DNA of 15,433 nucleotides from CAYGTK01 sp964352775 (GCA_964352775.1 CAYGTK010000095.1:1-15433); one strand, 5' to 3'; positions 9,001-13,724 are shown, numbered from the stretch's first letter. Translations and numbers: made by a program. The notes: a model not told the origin generated them from the sequence alone.

Positions 9001-10106
9001 CAGTAACACTAGATGCAGGTAACGCAGGTTCTAGCTACGCATGGAGTACTGGTGATACAACACAAACTGTAACAGTTGGTGTTGGTGGAAGTGTAATTGT
9101 AACGGTAACTGATGCTAACGGATGTGTTGGAACAGACACAGCTGTTATCACAGTTAATCCACTACCTAGCGTAAATGCTGGTCCTGATGTTGCAATATGT
9201 CTTGGTGACAATACATTGCTAACAGCTACTGGTGCAACTAGCTATGTGTGGAGTACAACAGCTACTACGGCAGCAATTACTGTAGCTCCTACAGTAACTA
9301 CTGACTACATTGTAGTTGGTACTGACGGAAACACATGTTCTGCTACTGATACAGTAACAGTAACAGTAAATGCATTGCCTACGGCTGATGCAGGTGCTGA
9401 TACCGATGTTTGTGAAGGTTCAAGTGTAGATTTGACTGCAACTGGTGGTACTGGTTATGACTGGAGTACTACGGAAACTACTGCTACAATTACAGTAACT
9501 CCGAATATCAATACGAACTACTCAGTTACTGTAACTGATGCTAACGGTTGTACTGATACGGATGATGTAGATGTAACAGTTAATGATCTTCCAGCTCCTA
9601 CATTCGTAAATGTTTCTGATACTACTATTTGTGATACTACTCAGGCTATCAAGCTTGTAGCATCATTACCGAATGGTACATTTAGCGGTACTGGAATTAT
9701 TGGAGCAGATACCTTCGATCCATCTTCTGTAGCTACTGGTCAGACTTATACGATTACCTATAGTGTGACTGATGCAAATGGTTGTACTGGATCATCTAGT
9801 GTGAATATTACGGTAGATGATTGTATTGGTATCGAAGACTTAGGTGCATTGAGTGCAGTAGAGCTTTATCCTAATCCATTCCAAGAAGTGATCTACATCG
9901 AATTCACATCAACTGTGAACGATGACGTAGAGATCAATTTGGTAGATATGTTAGGTAAAGTACACGCTACAAGCGCTGATGTGATCAGTATCGGTAAGAA
10001 CAAATTGACCTTACCTACTACTGCTTACATGTCAGGTGGAGTATACTTTGTAGAAATAGTTCAAGATGGAAATACTTATCCTTTCAAAGTATTGAGAGTA
10101 CAGTAA
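1..10106 (+). CDS. Giant multidomain T9SS-secreted surface protein (adhesin-like), 5' partial
   Basis: The frame is open from the left edge (first full codon at 3) to TAA at 10104-10106, so at least 3367 residues are present; the signal peptide and true start lie upstream. Domains by nucleotide position: partial Fn3 3-119; MAM-like jelly roll 120-707; Fn3 708-975; P-domain-like 1008-1488; Fn3 1500-1770; MAM-like 1770-2352; three Fn3 2355-3190; PPC-like 3207-3600; seven Ig-like repeats 3603-5087; Ig-like repeat with nested jelly roll 5088-5790; three second-type Ig-like repeats 5797-7050, the last with a nested nidogen-like domain; twelve Ig-like repeats 7051-9590; one second-type repeat 9591-9822; T9SS sorting domain 9823-10103. 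Ig-like repeats carry an ICxG cysteine, a WSTGDTT-type core and a GCxxTDT cysteine, consistent with one intradomain disulfide each. No catalytic domain is visible. By family knowledge such proteins cross the outer membrane through T9SS and attach to the surface or are released; a role in adhesion, gliding or matrix is inference. The ligand is unknown. Confidence 0.93.
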   Translation, partial: TTLTITGLAPNTDYVVYVREICAAGDTSLWVGPVSFTTPCPIQFVAPYFEDFTAVGTANSNTVTDWDNCWTSVNTGAANATWQTNSPATGLNQNSTGTGPFYDHTTFGVNGGQYMFLETSGVAGTVGTTDTLTSPIIDVSSLTVPYVEFWYHMFGNLMGDLSLDVSVAGSGVWQNDIIVLSGQAQTAQAEPWLKAEAGLAAYAGQTIQLRFRGTSGGVQFSDIMVDDFSVIEAPTCITPGSITVSNVDTSSALITWTPGGTVATPTYLLTFGPAPLSAATDTVFVVTDTFFNATGLLDNTDFEFTLQEVCAPGDSSNVSPVGNFKTNFLPINNNNPLCNVGYAIPDNGCASGNTLVVDVIVSGAPGDSLGTNVIVRGVDIIFEHQDQLDLEFSLISPNGVSVLLAADEGTGAADNFGNPGLCPAPTSFVSFDMDALQTIVAATGAQVSAGGSFVPEGDFADWYDDSNPNGVWQLVVCDDLVNDIGSLQYIQIRLDTPATCFRALALDVISTEDSSATLAWTPESPGTAYIVEYGTAGFAVGTGSVASVTDTFTTITGLASETTFDFYVYTVCAPGDTSIAFGPISGTTQCPAFTAPYFEDFTAVGATSSNAVTDWDNCWKSVNTGTANATWQTNAPATGNNQNSTGTGPFYDHTTFGVNGGQYMFLETSGGAVTVGTTDTLSSPFIDVSSLTVPYVEFWYFMFGNLMGDLSLDVSVAGSGIWQNDIIVLSGQAQSAQADPWLKAETDLAAYAGQTIQLRFRGTSGGIQFADIMIDDFAVFEAPPCPDPSSFAVSDITQNSTLVTWESGANGTSWIVEYGVFGFTQGTAGGTIITTTDTFAVLSVLSSETPYSVYLQEVCTAQDSSVVLGPVDWITLEACPDLSNVTVDTVDQTSAAIDWNSFNVGSTYEIEYGPAPLTAGTGMIINGTVPAGSPKAIIPGLTDATSYQFFVRELCSAVNDSTDQEGPFGFTTLATCVPADSFEATFIGGDTIEVDWNSANGVTYFVEYGPTGFTPGTGTLVSGTVGVDGPPIIVTGLTEGQVNDFRLREECTAGDTSVALIIQGGTPPSNDDCFAALLVGTCGDTAVSYINNGSESLPGTNCGGDAEDDVWFTFVATNAQTRIELIPSGVNYDAVLELFSGVCDTLNSIDCSDNTFEGDAEVIFATGLIPGNTYYVRSYDFFDVPTGDSTVALNVSTLDGGAISIVGDTAACDGSPITLTAIAGTDYLWSTGATTASITLIPTATADYSVTVSAGNCVGADTVTIPFYPAVVADAGSDVTICEGDTTTLTATGGTSYSWSSGDMTAMAMVLPTDTTEYYVTVTGPGGCDDVDTVTVNVIPAPIIVITSDTTICEGETIDLLASGGTDYLWSTGETTAQITVSPAASVTYDVTVTENSTGCSAFDAVVVTVNDTPSVSIPAASICAGSATVLDAGNAGFDFAWAPGGELTQSIVVNTAGTYTVTVTNPTTLCSGVGVVVVTLDTALNVPVMDVTICEGDVTTLDAGNIGANYLWSPNGDTTQTIDITLAGDYSVVVTDTSGCVGRDTVTLDYYPAVPADAGMDVTICEGETTMLMATGGVGYEWSTGDLTAAASVSPSDTTDYVVTVTSSDGCTATDTVTVNVNPAPDLTVADAPVCIGDTAILRAVSTGTLLWSTGETTDSIVVFVTTTTGYSVTATDGIGCTSVDSATVIVNSLPVADAGPDQTICVGDAIQIGPSNATFINENFNSCSGFAPTGWSTNVISGPCDWTFNTGDMPTGTDFTTCAVIFNDNLCTGGPSIIELYTPVFNTTGAGSLDFSFDYSHQDFAGSGFIVAEVFDGFQWVEIWNVTVDQIGSFSQDLAPFSNANFQIRWRYNDDGANSGLTWGIGMDNIQLISVPAGTFAWTPAASIDDPAGFNPIASPDTTTDYIVVTTNQFGCTDMDTVTVTVVPLTPVTTSGIVGPYCIDDTTQYALTGTPAGGTFSYAGVDTNVFIPSLAGTGDVNVIYTYVDPTTLCTTLDTQVADVRPLPTLAINGLPGTVCLGDTIALSPSPAGGMLSGDGVINDSTFVASAIGSPIVSYAYADSIGCFDSIAVVLFSPGPTAVTIDSIATTYCAEDDQDVVLSTSLAGGTFSGPGVTDTVFNPAAAGPGTHTITYDLIPTSQYIVNQVAFGVQTGGTPTAAPRIVGSDDDGVTGVMPIGFNFSFYGNSYTELRASTNGFLYFDVTSTNNTRFNQVLPATAAPNDIIAFMWEDLNITGTGGYTYYTDGVAPNRRFVVDYEGFQFGSSFVLAPVQAQIVLYEGSNEIDVTCILCVGDPGTADATQGIENIDGTEAVVVLGRNNNAWSDTTSTYRFSPTFCPGSDAITVTVNPTPAVTVGADTAACENEVLTFTATGASDYLWSTGDTTAAITYIATVNTSFSVTGVDANGCSATDTVNVTVSPAPVLMSLSTDTSICFGESVTLTISATGGNTLWSTGDTTASITVSPAATTTYSVATTNGFNCSVGGDITVTVEALPVVTLLDESFCVGGSATLDAGNPGSSFLWSTGDTTQTVTLTVAGVFSVTVTNTAGCTATDDALVTLNNSLTVTLPDTDICPGETLTLSAGNSGKDYLWSTGDTTQTIDVTTAGNYGVLVTDPVVGCTGTDTATIGVLPAVTVNVADATICDGETATLDAGNAGSTYQWSNGDLTQTTDVTVGGDYSVVVTSVDGCTGTDTATVVVNPTPVLVSLTADAAICDGESITLTANATGGNILWSTGDTTASITVSPTVTTTYTVDVTNGFACSVSGSVTVTVNPLPVVNLLDESICIGGTATLNAGNAGSSYVWTTGDTTQTIDVTAAGVYGVTVTTANGCVANDDATISVTTNLTVNLPDTDICDGTSITLDAGNAGKDFLWSNGDTTQTITVSAAGNYSVVVTDPIAGCDGTDTATIGILPAISVTLADPSICPGTSTTLDAGNAGSSYAWSNGDTTQTTTVSMGGDYIVTVTSTDGCVATDTATVSMFPGVTITLADSTVCDGETVTLDAGNAGSSYAWSTGDTTQTVTVGVGGSVIVTVTDANGCVGTDTAVITVNPLPSVNAGPDVAICLGDNTLLTATGATSYVWSTTATTAAITVAPTVTTDYIVVGTDGNTCSATDTVTVTVNALPTADAGADTDVCEGSSVDLTATGGTGYDWSTTETTATITVTPNINTNYSVTVTDANGCTDTDDVDVTVNDLPAPTFVNVSDTTICDTTQAIKLVASLPNGTFSGTGIIGADTFDPSSVATGQTYTITYSVTDANGCTGSSSVNITVDDCIGIEDLGALSAVELYPNPFQEVIYIEFTSTVNDDVEINLVDMLGKVHATSADVISIGKNKLTLPTTAYMSGGVYFVEIVQDGNTYPFKVLRVQ
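120..707 (+). repeat. MAM-like (choice-of-anchor J type) domain, copy 1
   Basis: First of two closely similar jelly-roll domains. It begins near an APYFEDF motif and ends near DIMVDDFSV, the usual start and end signatures of MAM-like domains in Bacteroidota surface proteins. The second copy lies exactly 1647 bp (549 codons) downstream with no net length change. By eye the two differ at about 23 of roughly 189 residues, with many synonymous differences in the DNA. MAM-like folds are often carbohydrate- or protein-binding; binding here is inferred only. Confidence 0.8.
1008..1488 (+). other. P-domain-like (proprotein convertase P-type) beta domain
   Basis: The segment has the pattern of P-type domains: a strand with HQDQLDLEFSLISPNG, then a hydrophobic VSVLLA strand, an acidic DNFG-containing loop, and near the end NPNGVWQLVVCDD followed by IGSLQYIQI. 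In family terms this matches the 'L-I-SP-G' and 'NG-W-L-V-D-G-L' signatures. P-domains usually flank subtilisin-like proteases, but no protease is seen here, so it is probably used as an adhesive or structural module. The assignment is by motif reading only. Confidence 0.65.
1770..2352 (+). repeat. MAM-like (choice-of-anchor J type) domain, copy 2
   Basis: Second copy of the jelly-roll domain found at 120-707, about 88% identical in protein by hand count. The Fn3 domains after the two copies are clearly diverged from each other, so the high similarity is confined to the MAM-like domain. Confidence 0.8.
3207..3600 (+). other. PPC-like beta-sandwich domain
   Basis: Begins with NDDCFAALL and continues with EDDVWFTFVA, a YDAVLELFSG strand, and GNTYYVRSYDF near the end. 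These are the signatures of the prepeptidase C-terminal-like beta domain common in Bacteroidota secreted proteins ('DVWF', 'D..L.lf.g.C', 'G.tYyvrv'). It separates the Fn3 block from the first Ig-like array. Four cysteines in the segment could form disulfides. Confidence 0.65.
3603..5087 (+). repeat. Ig-like repeat array 1 (seven repeats of about 70 residues)
   Basis: Seven tandem repeats, each with an early cysteine in a (T/S)ICxG-like context, a tryptophan core (YLWSTG, YSWSSG, YEWSTG and variants), a TYSVTV-type strand and a later GC before a DTVTV strand. Core tryptophans lie near 3690, 3900, 4110, 4330, 4545, 4750 and 4960. Two flavours are mixed: one with a GGTxY turn and a TTxYxV strand, the other with a DAGNxG turn and AGxYxV. 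They resemble the Bacteroidota Ig-like/PKD-like domains of T9SS cargo; they most likely act as a stalk. Confidence 0.85.
5088..5790 (+). other. Ig-like repeat with a nested jelly-roll domain
   Basis: The first Ig-like strands (DAGPDQTICVGDAIQIGPSN) end at about 5156 and the rest of the same repeat (GTFAWTPAASI to TDMDTVTV) resumes at about 5640. Between them, 5157-5639 encodes about 161 residues with the marks of a MAM-like/choice-of-anchor J domain: FINENFNSC at the start, FAPTGW, a SLDFSFDYSH strand, FQIRWRYND and MDNIQLI at the end. The host repeat is complete if the insert is removed. Family assignment is by motif; the nesting is read directly from the sequence. Confidence 0.72.
5797..7050 (+). 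repeat. Three second-type Ig-like repeats, the last with a nested nidogen-like domain
   Basis: These repeats lack the WSTG core and instead carry GGTFSGPGVTDT- and AGxGTHTITY-type strands: repeat a about 5797-6018, b about 6019-6240, c from about 6241. In repeat c the TITY strand ends near 6428 and the last strand (CPGSDAITVTV) resumes at 7017. The intervening 195 residues or so (6429-7013) contain FNFSFYGNSY, STNGFLYF, an IIAFMWEDL segment, PNRRFVVDYEG and AQIVLYEGSNEIDV, the pattern of the nidogen-like beta domain found in many Bacteroidota secreted proteins. Confidence 0.72.
7275..8117 (+). repeat. 843-bp higher-order repeat, copy A (four Ig-like repeats)
   Basis: Four Ig-like repeats in the order one GGNxLWSTGDTTAS type then three DAGNxG types. 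The same order and matching private motifs recur exactly 843 bp (281 codons) later: LLDESxCxGG (Asp codon at 7509 versus 8352), GKDxLWS (7773 versus 8616), and VLxSLxxDxxIC (third codon at 7281 versus 8124). There is no net indel between the copies. DNA similarity is moderate, so the duplication is not recent. Confidence 0.82.
8118..8960 (+). repeat. 843-bp higher-order repeat, copy B (four Ig-like repeats)
   Basis: Second copy of the four-repeat block starting at 7275, in the same frame and adjacent to it. It shares the LLDESICIGG, NLTVNLPDTDIC and GKDFLWS positions with copy A. The repeat that follows at about 8961 is most like the last repeat of this block but does not start a third block. 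Confidence 0.82.
9823..10103 (+). other. T9SS type A C-terminal sorting domain
   Basis: The last 90 or so residues show the conserved layout of the T9SS sorting domain: LYPNPF (Leu codon at 9864), a hydrophobic strand (EVIYIEF), VEINLVDMLGK, a central LPTTAYMSGGVYFVEI and a terminal FKVLRV strand directly before the stop. Family knowledge: this domain is recognised by the type IX system in the outer membrane and usually removed by the sortase-like PorU when the cargo is anchored. Its lysines contrast with the almost base-free array before it. Confidence 0.92.
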
Positions 10107-10129
10107 GCTCATCTTTAGCTTCAAATAAG

Positions 10130-10162
10130 AAAAGCGTCTCGCATTTGCGAGGCGCTTTTTTT
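10130..10162 (+). terminator. Intrinsic terminator of the giant surface-protein gene
   Basis: A near-perfect inverted repeat (arm 10130-10142, arm 10147-10159, one T-G wobble, four-base loop) with a GC-rich core is followed by a run of seven T. It starts 24 nt after the stop codon. The U tract ends only 20 nt before the atoE start. Confidence 0.9.
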
Positions 10163-10182
10163 GTTTTTTGTAATTTCCGAAT

Positions 10183-11520
10183 ATGAACCTTTGGCAAAAA
10201 GTAACAGATAGTATTCAGCGGTGGCTGCCTAGTCCATTTACTATAGCAGTTGGCATTACCCTATTTGTAATTATTGTTGCCACCCTATTCACTGGTGATG
10301 ATGTGTCAAAGTCACAATATTTTGTTGATGTTCTAGGCTTCTGGAAAAAGGGCTTTTGGGAGCTATTAGCCTTTACCATGCAAATGGCCATGATTCTTAT
10401 ACTTGGCCACACTCTAGCGCTTACAGATGTTGTTAAACGGTTTATAAATATTGTAGTTAAGCTTTGTAATACTACTGGTAAAGCAGCTTTTTGGGTAACC
10501 TTTTTTACTATAACTGTGGCTTTTCTTAACTGGGGCTTGGGCTTGATTTTCGGAGCACTATTGGCAAGAAAGGTAGGTGAGTATGCTCATCGTAATAGTA
10601 TAACCATTAATTATCCATTAGTTGGTACTGCAGGCTATTCGGGCTTAATGGTATGGCATGGTGGTATAAGTGGTTCAGCACCCATTACAGTTGCTGGTGA
10701 AGGGCATAGTTTAGAAGCTTTGATAGGAATAGTGCCTTATAGCCAAACGGTATTCTCAGGGTTCAATTTAGTGGTGTTTACTGTTCTATTGATCGGTTTG
10801 CCTACAGCTATGTTGTTGTTCTCAAAGTATCTCGCAGCTCCAAGTTTTCAGTTGCAGAATATTATAACACCTCATAAGGAACAAACGCCTATTAAGGGAG
10901 TAGATGGTTCACCAGTTATTGGAAGAGTTTTTGGCTTATTGATCTTAGCCACTGCCCTTATCTATTTACTTGATAGCGGCAAAGCCCACTGGTGGAATTC
11001 CCTTGATCTAAATACGATCAACTTTTTGCTGTTTGGCTTGGCCCTAATGCTGCATAAGAGTATCAGCGACTTCCTTGCTGCATTTGAAACAGGTTTAAAA
11101 GGGGCAAGTGGAATTTTAATACAGTTCCCACTCTATGCTGGTATTATCGGGGTAATGAAGTATTCAAGTTTAATGGCACTAATAGCTGATGGATTTGTCA
11201 ATATTTCAACGGAAAGTACATTACCTATATTCACCTTTATAAGTGCAGGCTTGGTTAATTTATTGGTGCCTAGTGGCGGCGGACAATGGGCAGTTCAAGG
11301 GCCTATAGTGATGGAGGCTGCAATTGAGCTTAACTCATCTATACCAAAGAATATATTGGCTTTAGCCTACGGCGACCAATTGACGAATATGCTACAACCC
11401 TTTTGGGCACTTCCTTTATTGGGCATTACAGGATTAAAGGCTAGTGATATTCTACCCTATACCCTCTTACTATTTTTAGTAGGTGCGCTAATATTTACCG
11501 TGGCTTTAGTGTTATTTTAG
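10183..11520 (+). CDS. atoE: Short-chain fatty acid transporter, AtoE family
   Basis: A 445-residue polytopic membrane protein, close to the 440 residues of E. coli AtoE. Many hydrophobic segments are visible, for example residues 18-36, 59-80, 99-126, 143-170, 179-217, 245-264, 273-291, 309-328, 349-364 and 424-445. Family marks include NWGLGLIFGALLARK (116-130), WHGGISGSAP (158-167), PSGGGQW (363-369) and GDQLTNMLQPFWALP (387-401). The family is thought to take up short-chain fatty acids such as acetoacetate or butyrate at the inner membrane; the substrate here is inferred. No acetoacetate CoA-transferase or thiolase genes are adjacent, unlike the E. coli ato operon. The ATG follows an A+T-rich stretch without a Shine-Dalgarno sequence. 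surE starts 16 nt after the stop, suggesting one transcript. Confidence 0.9.
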   Translation: MNLWQKVTDSIQRWLPSPFTIAVGITLFVIIVATLFTGDDVSKSQYFVDVLGFWKKGFWELLAFTMQMAMILILGHTLALTDVVKRFINIVVKLCNTTGKAAFWVTFFTITVAFLNWGLGLIFGALLARKVGEYAHRNSITINYPLVGTAGYSGLMVWHGGISGSAPITVAGEGHSLEALIGIVPYSQTVFSGFNLVVFTVLLIGLPTAMLLFSKYLAAPSFQLQNIITPHKEQTPIKGVDGSPVIGRVFGLLILATALIYLLDSGKAHWWNSLDLNTINFLLFGLALMLHKSISDFLAAFETGLKGASGILIQFPLYAGIIGVMKYSSLMALIADGFVNISTESTLPIFTFISAGLVNLLVPSGGGQWAVQGPIVMEAAIELNSSIPKNILALAYGDQLTNMLQPFWALPLLGITGLKASDILPYTLLLFLVGALIFTVALVLF

Positions 11521-11536
11521 CAGCAAAGAGAAGTGA

Positions 11537-12316
11537 ATGGATACGAGACCGACTATATTGGTAACCAATGATGACGGCATAACAGCACCCGGTATACGTG
11601 CATTGGTAGAGGTAGCTAAAGAGTTGGGCAGAGTAGTGGTGGTAGCACCAGATAGCCCACAAAGTGGAATGGGACATGCAATAACTATTGACAAACCCTT
11701 ACGATTAGAGCGTGTTCATATTTTTGATGACGTAGAAGCCTATAAATGCACAGGTACACCTGCGGATTGTGTAAAGCTTGCTAAAGATAAAGTTCTACAT
11801 AAGAGACCAGACCTTTGCTTGTCAGGTATTAATCATGGGTCTAATTCTTCTATCAATGTTATCTATTCTGGAACCATGTCTGCAGCAGTAGAGGCAGCCA
11901 TTGAAGGAATAAATGCGATAGGTGTTTCGTTATGCGACTATAAATATGACGCTGATTTTACCGCTTCTAAAAAGTATGCCTTAAAAGTGGCTAAAGAAGT
12001 TTTAGAACATGGCTTACCAGATGGAACATTGTTGAATATAAATGTACCGCGTAAGCCTGTAGAGGAAATAAAAGGAATTAGGATATGTCGCCAAGCAAAC
12101 GATAAGTGGGTTGAAGATTATGACGAGCGTAAAGACCCGATGGGGCGCACTTATTATTGGCTGAAAGGCGAATTCATTAGTCAAGATAAGGGAGATGATA
12201 CTGATGAGTGGGCCTTGCGTAATGGTTTCGTATCGGTAGTGCCTGTTCAGTTCGATCTAACGGCCCATCATGCCATAACTCATATCCACCAAAAATGGGA
12301 ACTTAATGAAGGGTAG
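11537..12316 (+). CDS. surE: 5'/3'-nucleotidase SurE
   Basis: A 259-residue protein with the complete SurE signature: ILVTNDDG at residues 7-14, APDSPQSGMG at 38-46, SGINHGSN at 97-104 and YSGTMSAA at 110-117. The expected metal ligands are present as D12, D13, S43 and N99, by comparison with the known Asp-Asp-Ser-Asn set of the family. It dephosphorylates nucleoside 5'- or 3'-monophosphates, and in some bacteria short polyphosphate, in the cytosol. The start is supported by a purine-rich stretch (AAGAGAAG) just upstream and by the distance to the NDDG motif. The last 11 nt overlap the next gene, consistent with translational coupling. Confidence 0.95.
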   Translation: MDTRPTILVTNDDGITAPGIRALVEVAKELGRVVVVAPDSPQSGMGHAITIDKPLRLERVHIFDDVEAYKCTGTPADCVKLAKDKVLHKRPDLCLSGINHGSNSSINVIYSGTMSAAVEAAIEGINAIGVSLCDYKYDADFTASKKYALKVAKEVLEHGLPDGTLLNINVPRKPVEEIKGIRICRQANDKWVEDYDERKDPMGRTYYWLKGEFISQDKGDDTDEWALRNGFVSVVPVQFDLTAHHAITHIHQKWELNEG

Positions 12317-12599
12317 AGATAATATCGTTTTTGGCTTAATAATAGGAAGTATCATCCCACCGCTAGGTTTCATATTCATTTCCGAGATAGATACCATCAT
12401 CTTTAAAGACATGCTGGGGTGGACCGAAGGGGTGAGCATCCAATTTCAATGGATAGTCTCTTTAATGTTCAACCTTATTCCTTTCGGTGTTCTTAATAAG
12501 CATGGCAAAGAGAGTACCATGCGGGGTATAGTTTTTGCCACGCTAATAATAGCAGTAGTTATTGCAGTTGTATACTGGGAACAATTTAAATATGGTTGA
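12306..12599 (+). CDS. Small membrane protein of unknown function (three predicted helices)
   Basis: A 97-residue protein I do not recognise. Hydrophobic stretches at residues 7-26, 46-63 and 73-91 suggest three membrane helices, with short charged segments between them (KHGKES at 65-70) and a short C-terminal tail. Its ATG lies inside the end of surE in another frame, and its TGA at 12597-12599 is followed 9 nt later by lpxB in the same frame. Overlap on one side and near-contact on the other make it a real operon member. The position suggests a link to envelope or lipid A work, but that is guilt by association only. Confidence 0.8.
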   Translation: MKGRDNIVFGLIIGSIIPPLGFIFISEIDTIIFKDMLGWTEGVSIQFQWIVSLMFNLIPFGVLNKHGKESTMRGIVFATLIIAVVIAVVYWEQFKYG

Positions 12600-12608
12600 T
12601 CTACCAAA

Positions 12609-13724
12609 GTGAAGTATTACATCATAGCTGGAGAAGCATCAGGTGATATGCACGCTGCTAACTTGATGAAAGCCTTAAGTAAGGGTGATAACTCGGCTGA
12701 ATTCCGATGCTGGGGTGGTGATAAAATGGCCGCAGCTGGGGGTACAATAGTTAAACATTATAAAGACTTAGCCTTCATGGGCTTCGTTCAGGTCCTTAGA
12801 AACTTAAGGACCATATTCCGGAACCTAGACTTTTGTAAACAAGACATACTGGACTATGCACCTGATGTAGTGATATTGGTAGATTACCCAGGGTTTAACT
12901 TGAGAATAGCCAAATTCTTAAAACAACATCAGCTTAAGTGTTTCTACTACATATCCCCACAGATATGGGCTTGGAATCAGTCTAGAGCTAAGCAGATAAA
13001 ACAGAATGTAGATAGGATGTTCGTCATCCTACCTTTCGAGAAGGACTTTTATGCCAAATTCGACCATGAGGTGGATTATGTTGGGCACCCTTTATTAGAT
13101 GAGTTGGAGCAGATAGAAGAGACTACTTTCATCCGAGAGATACATTCGCTAGACGAACGTCCTATTGTAGCCTTACTACCTGGTAGCCGAAAACAGGAGA
13201 TAACAGTGATGTTACCCGAGATGCTAAGTGTAGTTTCTCATTTCCCTTCCTACCAATTCGTAGTAGCTGGTGCTGGAAGTATTGATGAGCAGTTGTATCA
13301 AGACCTTATCGGTCAAGCAGATGTGAAGTTTATAAAGAACCAGACTTATCCTATCCTAAAGGAAGCCAAGGCAGCATTGGTAACTTCTGGTACGGCAACA
13401 CTAGAAACCGCCTTATTTGGAGTGCCACAAGTAGTATGCTATAAGGGGGGATGGATCTCTTACTTAGTGGCTAAGTATCTTTTAATAAAAGTGAAATTCA
13501 TATCCTTGGTAAATCTAGTAATGGATAGAGAAGTGGTAACAGAATTGATACAAGGCGACTTGAACACCACTCGGTTGACAAAGGAATTGGAACGTATACT
13601 GGTGCCCGAAGAAATAGAGCGGCTACAGGCTGACCACACCGAACTTCGAGAAAAATTGGGTGGCCCTGGAGCATCAGAAAGAACAGCTAATTTGATGCTG
13701 GGCTATTTGAAGTGGAGAGGCTAA
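12609..13724 (+). CDS. lpxB: Lipid-A-disaccharide synthase LpxB
   Basis: A 371-residue glycosyltransferase (family GT19) that joins UDP-2,3-diacylglucosamine and lipid X to give the lipid A disaccharide 1-phosphate, at the inner face of the inner membrane. Motifs: GEASGD at 8-13, DYPGFNLR at 92-99, SPQIWAW at 116-122, VGHPLLDE at 158-165, LLPGSRKQEI at 189-198, SGTATLE at 260-266 and NLVMDREVV at 302-310. Length is typical for the family. The start is GTG at 12609: the upstream gene's TGA is in the same frame three codons earlier, and the next in-frame ATG (residue 14) would remove the GEASGD motif. No clear Shine-Dalgarno sequence precedes it, so translation may be coupled to the upstream gene. 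The 3' end overlaps the promoter of the following tRNA gene. Confidence 0.95.
   Translation: MKYYIIAGEASGDMHAANLMKALSKGDNSAEFRCWGGDKMAAAGGTIVKHYKDLAFMGFVQVLRNLRTIFRNLDFCKQDILDYAPDVVILVDYPGFNLRIAKFLKQHQLKCFYYISPQIWAWNQSRAKQIKQNVDRMFVILPFEKDFYAKFDHEVDYVGHPLLDELEQIEETTFIREIHSLDERPIVALLPGSRKQEITVMLPEMLSVVSHFPSYQFVVAGAGSIDEQLYQDLIGQADVKFIKNQTYPILKEAKAALVTSGTATLETALFGVPQVVCYKGGWISYLVAKYLLIKVKFISLVNLVMDREVVTELIQGDLNTTRLTKELERILVPEEIERLQADHTELREKLGGPGASERTANLMLGYLKWRG

Larger units (their letters stand above)
7051..9590 (+). repeat. Ig-like repeat array 2 (twelve repeats of about 70 residues)
   Basis: Twelve tandem repeats with very regular WSTGDTTQT or WSTGDTTAS cores, near 7145, 7360, 7575, 7785, 7990, 8205, 8420, 8625, 8835, 9040, 9250 and 9465. 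Each has two cysteines (ICxG and GCxxTDT contexts). The middle eight are arranged as two four-repeat blocks 843 bp apart. The array is very rich in Thr, Asp, Val, Gly and Ala and almost free of basic residues. It is probably an extended acidic stalk; calcium binding is possible but not shown. Confidence 0.87.

Noticed and set aside
7051..9590. Regularly spaced DNA repeats as a possible CRISPR array
   Set aside because: The period is about 210 bp, the repeats are imperfect and stay in one coding frame, and they encode Ig-like domains.
11495..11694. Two minus-strand frames of 60 codons at the atoE-surE junction
   Set aside because: They are antisense to well-identified genes and have no recognisable protein features.
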